A stretch of 41,073 bases of DNA, from positions 1 through 41,073 of the forward strand of contig LNED01000014.1 of NCBI GenBank assembly GCA_001464915.1, written 5' to 3'. A program made the translations under genes and the position numbers. The notes beneath the pieces are model-generated. The model did not search any database. It was not told the origin of the DNA and saw only the letters and a program-made list of their open reading frames with translations. Source of the DNA: Sphingomonadales bacterium Ga0077531 (GTDB lineage: Bacteria; Pseudomonadota; Alphaproteobacteria; Sphingomonadales; Sphingomonadaceae). This document shows, one piece after another, positions 35,190 to 41,073 of this stretch. Each line of letters begins with the position of its first letter. The first letter of the stretch is position 1.

Positions 35190-35360
35190 TTAGATCTTGT
35201 CGCCAAGTGCGCCCTGAACGTCGCCCTTAACTTTCTGTGCCTTGCCCTTGATTTCCTGAGCGAGGCCTTCGGCGCGCGTTTCGGAATCACCCGAATGCTG
35301 CTTTGCCTTGCCGACAACTTCATTGGCCGTGCCTTTGATATTTTCGGTCAGCTTACCCAT
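35190..35360 (-). CDS. CsbD family stress-type protein
   Basis: A 56-residue hydrophilic protein, almost entirely helical, with the CsbD pattern TENIKGTANEVVGKAKQHSG and EIKGKAQKVKGDVQGALGD. Members are often induced by general stress but their molecular role is unknown. The ATG ending at 35360 follows GGAGATTACA, an ideal ribosome site; a longer frame to 35393 is less likely. Confidence 0.88.
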   Translation of the reverse strand: MGKLTENIKGTANEVVGKAKQHSGDSETRAEGLAQEIKGKAQKVKGDVQGALGDKI

Positions 35361-35488
35361 TGTAATCTCCATTTCATGTGGCGCCAGTTTCACGCCGCGA
35401 CTGCATATGGGTTGGTAAAGATGAACGGACGTTTATTTTAAGCTGACTTCGGGGCGGGTTGGGGTGTGCGCGCGATAAGCTGATTGCT

Positions 35489-35896
35489 CTATCCTTCCGC
35501 CATTTCGCAAATGACCTGCCATTCCTCAGGCGTCACCGCGCACACCGATAGGCGTGAAAGGCGCACCAGCTGCATCTCGGCAAGCCGCGGTTCGGCCTTG
35601 ATCGCGGCGAGTGTGACCGGCTTTGCCAGCTTCATTTTTGGCTTCAGCTTAACCGCTGCCCACTTGCCGGTTTCATCGGTCGGATCGTTAATCCCGGCGA
35701 CACTGATGGTGCAGATGCCGACAATCTCCAGTCCTTCACGCGAGTGGTAGAAGAACGCCTCGTCCCCGACTTGCATGGCCATCAGGTTGTTGCGGGCGAG
35801 GTAATTGCGCACCCCGTCCCATGTGCCCTCACCTTCGGCGACCAGATCGTCCCAGCCATATTTGAACGGTTCGGATTTCATCAGCCAATAGGCCAT
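35489..35896 (-). CDS. EVE-domain protein
   Basis: A 135-residue single EVE (PUA-like) domain: YWLMKSEPFKYGWDDL at the start, GVRNYLARNNLMAMQVGDEA, FFYHSREGLEIVGI and VKLKPKMKLAKPVTL. EVE and related YTH/ASCH domains bind modified bases; bacterial EVE proteins have been proposed to sense 5-methyl- or hydroxymethylcytosine, and some accompany restriction systems. No restriction gene is adjacent here. The start at the ATG ending at 35896 (MAYWLMKSEPF) is preferred to 35926. Confidence 0.9.
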   Translation of the reverse strand: MAYWLMKSEPFKYGWDDLVAEGEGTWDGVRNYLARNNLMAMQVGDEAFFYHSREGLEIVGICTISVAGINDPTDETGKWAAVKLKPKMKLAKPVTLAAIKAEPRLAEMQLVRLSRLSVCAVTPEEWQVICEMAEG

Positions 35897-35993
35897 CGTG
35901 CAGCGCGCTCCTGAAGGTTTCGGCAATCCCGATAGCCCGCACCGCCGCCTCGCGCCAAGCCCCCGAATTTTATCAAAGCGATGCCGCGCCGAA

Positions 35994-36008
35994 TTAACCC
36001 GATCTTTA
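35994..36008 (+). promoter_or_regulatory. CtrA-like motif TTAA-N7-TTTA before the GGDEF-EAL gene
   Basis: TTAA at 35994-35997 and TTTA at 36005-36008 are spaced by seven bases, one mismatch from the CtrA consensus, about 75 bases before the GGDEF-EAL start. Chance occurrence is possible. Confidence 0.25.
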
Positions 36009-36081
36009 GCGTGATCTGCGATGAATTGCTGACGTCGCGGATGGTACCACCTGTTCGCATAACACGCACGGGGCAGAGGTC

Positions 36082-37743
36082 TTGACGGATCACGGTACTG
36101 AAAACCCGCTGGAAACCGCCGAACGCGATGTGATCGCGCTGGGAATTGCGGTCGCAGCCATCATCTTGCTGGTCGGCACCGGGGGATCGGTGCTGCCCAA
36201 AGCGCTAGCGGCTATCGTCGCCAATGGCAGCAAGCCTGATGTGTTGCTGGTCAACGCGCTGCTGCTCAACATTGCATTGATTATCTTTGGCTGGCGCCGT
36301 TACCGCGAACTGATGCGCGAGATTGCCGAACGCCGCCGCGCCGAAGAACGTGCGCACCTGCTGGCCGCCACCGATCCGTTGACTCAATGCCTCAACCGCC
36401 GCAGCATGGTCGAAGTGACCGAAGACCTGCGCGCCCGTTCTGGCGCACGCGGCGAGGCCATCGCCTATTGCATGTTTGATCTCGATAATTTCAAACAGAT
36501 CAACGATATGCACGGCCACACCACGGGCGACGCGGTGCTGGTGATGCTGTGTGACAGAGTGCGCGCGCTGATGCCGCACGAAGCCCGCTTGGCGCGGCTG
36601 GGGGGCGATGAATTCGCCTTCGTGATGCCCTATCCGGCAGGGCAATCTGACCGGGTCGATGATCTGGTGATCCGCATGTTCGAACGCATGGCGCATCCGT
36701 TCCAACTGCCCGAGGTCACGGTCGAGCTGACCATTTCGATCGGCATTGCTACCGATAACGAAGCAGGCGCCCAGGTCGGCGCAGTGTCGGATGCCGCCGC
36801 GCTGATGCACCGCGCGGACATGGCGCTGTATCACGCCAAAAAGCAGGGCCGGAACCGCTATTTCTGGTTCGAATCCGGCATGGAACACGAACTCAAGTTC
36901 CGCAATCAGCTGGAAACCGGGATCCGCCGCGGCCTGTCGGTGGGCGAATTCGTACCCTTCTACGAACAGCAGATTGATGTGCAGTCGGGCGCGCTGGTCG
37001 GGTTCGAAATGCTGGCGCGCTGGCGTTCGCCCAAGCTGGGGCTGATCAGTCCTGACATCTTCGTGCCGATTGCCGAAGAAATCGGGCTCATCACCGAAAT
37101 GTCCGAACGGCTGATGGAACAGGCTTTCGCCGACGCGCGCGAATGGGATGACAGCCTATCGCTGTCGATCAACATTTCGCCGGTGCAGCTGCGCGATCCG
37201 TGGTTTGCCCAGCGCCTGCTGAAAAAACTGGTCGAAGCCAATTTCCCGCCCCAGCGGCTGGAGATTGAGATCACCGAAAGCTGCCTGCACGACAATGTCG
37301 GGCTGGTGCGTTCGATGATCACGTCCCTGCGCAATCAGGGTGTGCAGATCAGCCTTGATGATTTCGGCACCGGTTATTCCAGCCTTGAACAGTTGCGCAG
37401 CCTGCCCTTTGACCGGATCAAGATCGACCGCAGCTTTGTCGCCGAACTGCGCGAACCGGGACGCAAATCAAGCATCGTCGAAGCGATTGTCGCACTTGGC
37501 CGCGGTCTGGACCTGCCGCTCACCGCCGAAGGCGTCGAGGATGAAGAAATCCTCAAAGCGTTGAAAACAATGGGCCGTCTGAAGGCGCAGGGCTATCTTT
37601 ACGGTCACCCCGAAGATGCCGATGCGGTGCGCAAGCGGCTGCGGGCAGCGGGCTTGATGACTGCGGCGACCACGGCCGATGCAGCTCAAGCCGAAACGGC
37701 TGAGCAGGAACAGACCGCGCACCAGAACAGCAATCGCGCCTAG
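36082..37743 (+). CDS. GGDEF-EAL cyclic-di-GMP protein
   Basis: A 553-residue inner-membrane protein. Two hydrophobic helices lie at about residues 18-40 and 52-70, then a GGDEF domain (DPLTQCLNRRS, FDLDNFKQINDMHGH, LGGDEFAFVM) and an EAL domain (residues about 280-520). The EAL domain has EMLARWRSP in place of EAL, keeping the metal-binding Glu, and also NISPVQL, EITES, LDDFGTGYSSLEQL and KIDRSFV, so phosphodiesterase activity is plausible. GGDEF is intact but has no RxxD inhibitory site. The start is TTG at 36082, preceded by AGAGG. dapF follows after 64 bases on the same strand. Confidence 0.9.
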   Translation: MTDHGTENPLETAERDVIALGIAVAAIILLVGTGGSVLPKALAAIVANGSKPDVLLVNALLLNIALIIFGWRRYRELMREIAERRRAEERAHLLAATDPLTQCLNRRSMVEVTEDLRARSGARGEAIAYCMFDLDNFKQINDMHGHTTGDAVLVMLCDRVRALMPHEARLARLGGDEFAFVMPYPAGQSDRVDDLVIRMFERMAHPFQLPEVTVELTISIGIATDNEAGAQVGAVSDAAALMHRADMALYHAKKQGRNRYFWFESGMEHELKFRNQLETGIRRGLSVGEFVPFYEQQIDVQSGALVGFEMLARWRSPKLGLISPDIFVPIAEEIGLITEMSERLMEQAFADAREWDDSLSLSINISPVQLRDPWFAQRLLKKLVEANFPPQRLEIEITESCLHDNVGLVRSMITSLRNQGVQISLDDFGTGYSSLEQLRSLPFDRIKIDRSFVAELREPGRKSSIVEAIVALGRGLDLPLTAEGVEDEEILKALKTMGRLKAQGYLYGHPEDADAVRKRLRAAGLMTAATTADAAQAETAEQEQTAHQNSNRA

Positions 37744-37807
37744 GCGCGCGCCGGGCGCTACTGCTCGGGGCTGGACGCGCGCGCCCACGGTGCATAGATG
37801 CGCAGCC

Positions 37808-38623
37808 GTGGCGAAGCATATTCCCTTCATCAAGATGCACGGGCTCGGCAATGATTTTGTCGTGCTGGATGGACGTCAGACGTCGCTGCCCGCGATGACG
37901 CCGCTAGTGGCGCGGGCATTGGCCGACCGGCGCACCGGGATCGGCTGCGATCAGGTGATCGTGCTTGAACCGAGCATCGCCCACGCTTTCCGGATGCGGA
38001 TTTTCAACAGCGATGGCGGCGAGGTTGAAGCCTGCGGCAATGCGTCGCGCGCGGTCGCGCTGCTCCACGGCGAACCCGCGACTGTTGAGACAGGCGGCGG
38101 GCCGATTGCATTGGAGCCGCTGGGTGGCGGAGCGCGGGTAGACATGGGCGCTCCCCGGTTTGATTGGGACGCGATCCCGCTCGCCTACCCGATGGATACC
38201 GCGCAGATGCCGGTGGGGTGGGACGATTTATCAGCGCCGATGGCGGTCAATGTCGGCAATCCGCACGTGGTGTTTTTTGTCGATGATGCCGACGCGGTGC
38301 CGATCGAAACGCTTGGCCCGGTGATCGAGCATGATCCGCTGTTTCCGGAACGCGTCAACGTGAATGTCGCGAGCCTTGCCGGGCCAGATCATCTGAAACT
38401 GCGGGTGTGGGAGCGCGGTGCGGGGCTAACGCGCGCCTGCGGCACCGGTGCGTGTGCAACGGCGGTCGCAGCGATCCGGCGCGGGCTGGTGGCAAGCCCG
38501 GTGCGCGTCACCCTGCCCGGCGGTGATCTCGTTATCGCATGGCAGCCCGGCGGGTCGATTCTGATGAGCGGCCCTGCGGCAGAGAGCTTTCGCGGCTCGT
38601 TCGACTGGGACGATTACACTTGA
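37808..38623 (+). CDS. dapF: Diaminopimelate epimerase
   Basis: A 271-residue enzyme interconverting LL- and meso-diaminopimelate for lysine and peptidoglycan. The two catalytic cysteines are in VEACGNASRA and TRACGTGACAT; the N-terminus IKMHGLGNDFVVLDG is typical. The start is GTG at 37808 (AKHIPFIKMHG next); the frame is open upstream to 37679 but that part has no family similarity. Its stop TGA overlaps the TTG start of mtaB, indicating translational coupling. Confidence 0.94.
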   Translation: MAKHIPFIKMHGLGNDFVVLDGRQTSLPAMTPLVARALADRRTGIGCDQVIVLEPSIAHAFRMRIFNSDGGEVEACGNASRAVALLHGEPATVETGGGPIALEPLGGGARVDMGAPRFDWDAIPLAYPMDTAQMPVGWDDLSAPMAVNVGNPHVVFFVDDADAVPIETLGPVIEHDPLFPERVNVNVASLAGPDHLKLRVWERGAGLTRACGTGACATAVAAIRRGLVASPVRVTLPGGDLVIAWQPGGSILMSGPAAESFRGSFDWDDYT

Positions 38624-39795
38624 ACGCCCCCCACATCATCACCCTCGGCTGCCGCATGAACATCGCCGAAAGCGAACGGATGCGCGCGCTGCTGGCGGGC
38701 GAAACAAACCTCGTGGTGGTCAATTCCTGCGCCGTGACGGGAGAGGCACTCAGCCAAACCCGGAAAGCGATCCGCCGCGCGCGCCGCGAAAATCCCTCCG
38801 CGCGGCTGATGGTGACCGGCTGCGCTGCCGAAATCGACCGCGCAGACATCGCCGCGATGGACGAGGTTGACGGGTTGATCGCCAATGCCGCGAAACTTGA
38901 TGCGAGGGCGTGGAACGTCCCCACGAATTCTGCGCCCATCGTGTCAGCGCGCACCCGCGCCTTCATCGGCGTGCAGAACGGCTGCGACCACGCCTGCACC
39001 TTCTGCGTGATCCCGCAGGGGCGAGGCGTGAGCCGCTCCGTCGCGATGGCCGAGGTACTGCGTGAGGTTGAAGCGCATCTGGAGGCGGGCGCGAAGGAGA
39101 TCGTCCTCACCGGGGTCGATCTGACATCGTGGGGACATGATTTGCCCGACGCGTCCCGGCTGGGGGTGTTGGTGGCTGCGATCCTCGATGCCTTCCCCGC
39201 CCTGCCCCGCCTGCGCCTGTCATCGGTCGATGGGGTGGAGATTGACGCTGCCCTGTTCGATCTGATCGTCCACGAGCCACGCGTGATGCCGCATCTGCAC
39301 CTCAGCTTGCAGCATGGCGCTGACCTGATCCTCAAACGGATGAAGCGCCGCCACAGCCGCGCGGACGCCGTGGAACTGGTCGCGCGGCTGAAGGCCCTGC
39401 GGCCCGATGTCGCCATCGGTGCCGACCTGATCGCAGGCTTTCCGACCGAGAGCGACGCGCACCACGCCGACAACCTCAGCATCATCGACGAACTCGATAT
39501 CGTCCACGCCCATATTTTCCCCTATTCGCCGCGCCCCGGCACCCCCGCCGCACGGATGCCGCAAGTGCTGCGCGATGTGGTGAAGGCCCGCGCTGCCGAA
39601 TTGCGCGCCCGCGCAGCCGCTCGCCGCGCGGTGTGGCTTGGCAACCTTGTGGGCGAAACGCTCCCCGTCCTCGCCGAGCGCGACGGCACCGGCTATGCTC
39701 CCAATTACGCCCGCGTCGCCCTGCCCCCTGCCACCCCGGCAGGCGTGGTGATCGACATAACCGTGCGCGGAACCGAAGAAGGCCTGTTGCAATGA
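38620..39795 (+). CDS. mtaB: tRNA t6A37 methylthiotransferase MtaB
   Basis: A 391-residue radical-SAM enzyme that converts t6A37 to ms2t6A in tRNAs. The N-terminal cluster cysteines are in TLGCRMNIAESE, VNSCAVTGEA and VTGCAAEID; the radical-SAM motif is CDHACTFCVIPQGRG; LIAGFPTESDAHH and HIFPYSPRPGTPAA follow. The start is TTG at 38620 (NAPHIITLGC next), overlapping the dapF stop TGA. An upstream ATG in this frame at 38539 lies inside dapF. The ftsY start overlaps its stop. Confidence 0.92.
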   Translation: MNAPHIITLGCRMNIAESERMRALLAGETNLVVVNSCAVTGEALSQTRKAIRRARRENPSARLMVTGCAAEIDRADIAAMDEVDGLIANAAKLDARAWNVPTNSAPIVSARTRAFIGVQNGCDHACTFCVIPQGRGVSRSVAMAEVLREVEAHLEAGAKEIVLTGVDLTSWGHDLPDASRLGVLVAAILDAFPALPRLRLSSVDGVEIDAALFDLIVHEPRVMPHLHLSLQHGADLILKRMKRRHSRADAVELVARLKALRPDVAIGADLIAGFPTESDAHHADNLSIIDELDIVHAHIFPYSPRPGTPAARMPQVLRDVVKARAAELRARAAARRAVWLGNLVGETLPVLAERDGTGYAPNYARVALPPATPAGVVIDITVRGTEEGLLQ

Positions 39796-40715
39796 GCGAG
39801 ACCAGCTGGAGCCAGCGCCTGCTGGGCGGCTTTGCCAAAACGTCTGAGAAGCTGGCCTCCAGCCTGCCGGTGATCGGCGGCGGCGCGAAGCTCGACAACG
39901 CGACGTTGGACGAGGTTGAAGACGCGCTGATCATGTCCGACCTTGGCCCGGCGGCGGCAGGGCGGATTCGCGCGCGGTTGTCTGACAAGCGGTTCGGCCT
40001 TGAAATCACCACCCGCGAACTGCGCGAAGCGGTGGCCGAAGAAATCGCAGCGATCCTGCGCCCGGTCGCCAAACCGCTTGAGATCACCGCTTTCCCGCGC
40101 CCCCAGGTGATCCTGGTGATTGGCGTGAATGGCTCAGGCAAAACCACCACCATCGCCAAACTCGCCCACCTGTTCATGGAGGACGATTACGGCGTGCTGT
40201 TGGCGGCAGGCGACACCTTCCGCGCGGCTGCCATCGGGCAATTGGCGACGTGGGCTGGACGGATCGGGGTCGATCTGGTGCGCGGGCCTGAAGGCGGCGA
40301 CCCAGCGGCGATCGTGTTCGATGCGGTGAAGCAGGCAACCGACACCGGGATCGACGCGCTGATCGTCGACACCGCCGGTCGCCTTCAGAACAAGACCGAG
40401 CTGATGGATGAACTGGCGAAAATCCGCCGAGTGCTTGGGCGCCTGAACCCCGAAGCGCCGCACGATGTCGTGCTGGTGCTCGACGCTACCAACGGGCAGA
40501 ACGCGTTGGCGCAGATCGACGTGTTCAAGGAGGTGGCAGGCGTCACTGGCCTGATCATGACCAAACTGGATGGCACTGCGCGCGGCGGGGTGCTGGTCGC
40601 CGCAGCCGAGCAATATGGCCTGCCGATCCACGCGATAGGCGTCGGCGAAAAAATCGAAGATCTGCGCCCGTTCGACCCCGATCTGGTCGCCCGCGTGATT
40701 GCAGGAGTGGCATGA
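39792..40715 (+). CDS. ftsY: Signal recognition particle receptor FtsY
   Basis: A 307-residue SRP-family GTPase that docks ribosome-nascent-chain complexes at the membrane for co-translational insertion. The N domain (residues about 20-95) is followed by the G domain: IGVNGSGKTTTIAKLAH (P-loop), AAGDTFRAAAIGQL, VDTAGRLQNKTELMDEL, TKLDGTARGG and GVGEKIEDLRPFD. The acidic A domain of E. coli FtsY is absent, as usual for short alphaproteobacterial forms. ATG at 39792 overlaps the mtaB stop (ATGA). Confidence 0.96.
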   Translation: MSETSWSQRLLGGFAKTSEKLASSLPVIGGGAKLDNATLDEVEDALIMSDLGPAAAGRIRARLSDKRFGLEITTRELREAVAEEIAAILRPVAKPLEITAFPRPQVILVIGVNGSGKTTTIAKLAHLFMEDDYGVLLAAGDTFRAAAIGQLATWAGRIGVDLVRGPEGGDPAAIVFDAVKQATDTGIDALIVDTAGRLQNKTELMDELAKIRRVLGRLNPEAPHDVVLVLDATNGQNALAQIDVFKEVAGVTGLIMTKLDGTARGGVLVAAAEQYGLPIHAIGVGEKIEDLRPFDPDLVARVIAGVA

Positions 40716-41073
40716 TGACCGAGACCGAAGGCAAAAAAGCCGCCTCCAGCTGGATCAGCGTCGCGGTCGATTACGGGCCGCTGCTGGTGTTCCTCGGCGT
40801 TTACCGCTGGAACGCGCCGGCCGAGCCGGGCCCGGTTGGCGAGCTTTCCGCGATCATCGCCGGCACCGGCGCGTTCATGGTCGCGGCGGTGGCAGCGCTG
40901 ATCATCTCGAAATGGCGGCTGGGCAAAGTCTCGCCGATGCTGTGGTTTTCGACCGCGCTGATCGTCGGCTTCGGCAGCCTGACGATCTTTTTCGGCGATC
41001 CGACCTTTGTGCAGATCAAGCCGACGATCATCTACGCGGTGTTCGGCGTCGCGTTACTGGGCGGTTTTTTCGC
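40712..41073 (+). CDS. yciB: Inner-membrane septation protein A family (YciB/IspZ), 3' end outside the window
   Basis: The first 120 codons of a multi-spanning membrane protein. DYGPLLVFLGVY starts the first helix; LGKVSPMLWFSTALIVGFGS and FFGDPTFVQIKPTIIYAVFG are hallmark segments of YciB/IspZ, which affects envelope shape and septation. ATG at 40712 overlaps the ftsY stop, with ATG at 40715 as an equal choice; GGAG lies upstream. The remaining membrane helices are beyond the right edge. Confidence 0.88.
   Translation, partial: MMTETEGKKAASSWISVAVDYGPLLVFLGVYRWNAPAEPGPVGELSAIIAGTGAFMVAAVAALIISKWRLGKVSPMLWFSTALIVGFGSLTIFFGDPTFVQIKPTIIYAVFGVALLGGFF

Noticed and set aside
1..41073. CRISPR arrays, rRNA genes, prophage structural genes
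   Set aside because: No regularly spaced repeats, rRNA signatures or phage proteins were seen in the window.

Overview
The window is a 41-kb, GC-rich, densely coding chromosomal segment. Gene content points to an alphaproteobacterium of the Sphingomonadales, probably near Erythrobacter/Porphyrobacter (inference). It has a large TonB-dependent receptor, two acyl-CoA dehydrogenases, TTG/GTG starts, CtrA-type TTAA-N7-TTAAC motifs, and an OxyR gene directly after RNase D. Most of it is core housekeeping sequence; accessory material is concentrated at about 11.2-19.7 kb.

Layout. 1-9 kb: a partial thioredoxin reductase gene (minus strand) missing two conserved segments, a tyrosine phosphatase, a single-domain response regulator, a long acyl-CoA dehydrogenase resembling methylsuccinyl-CoA dehydrogenase, a TonB-dependent receptor with a long structured leader and a strong terminator, and a second acyl-CoA dehydrogenase. 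9-12.6 kb: an ABC-F ATPase and the chromate transporter ChrA. 12.6-19.7 kb (accessory): a truncated Tat-signal stub beside a possible insertion-sequence end, a secreted protein of unknown function, a TIR-TM-TPR protein preceded by a G10 tract, a small protein of uncertain family, then a two-gene dehydrogenase cassette bounded by a complete tRNA-Met gene and a 38-bp copy of its 3' end.

19.8-27.3 kb is core: a 2H phosphoesterase, mltG, fabF, acpP and aspS on the minus strand, then rnd and oxyR on the plus strand. 27.3-33 kb: a small membrane protein, a bacterial lipoxygenase with all five iron ligands, a diguanylate cyclase, pgsA and an LplT-like transporter. 33-36 kb: a small ORF with a CtrA box in front, a ThDP-dependent enzyme, a CsbD-like protein and an EVE-domain protein. 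36-41 kb: a GGDEF-EAL protein followed by dapF-mtaB-ftsY-yciB; the last four are nearly contiguous, with stop/start overlaps, and yciB runs off the right edge.

Functional themes are fatty-acid and phospholipid metabolism (acpP, fabF, two acyl-CoA dehydrogenases, pgsA, lplT-like, lipoxygenase), peptidoglycan (mltG, dapF), redox and stress response (trxB-like, oxyR) and c-di-GMP signalling. The most unusual items are the altered thioredoxin reductase, the tRNA-Met 3'-end duplication around a 2.2-kb cassette, the G10 tract that sets the frame of an upstream ATG before the TIR gene, the structured receptor leader, and the lipoxygenase.
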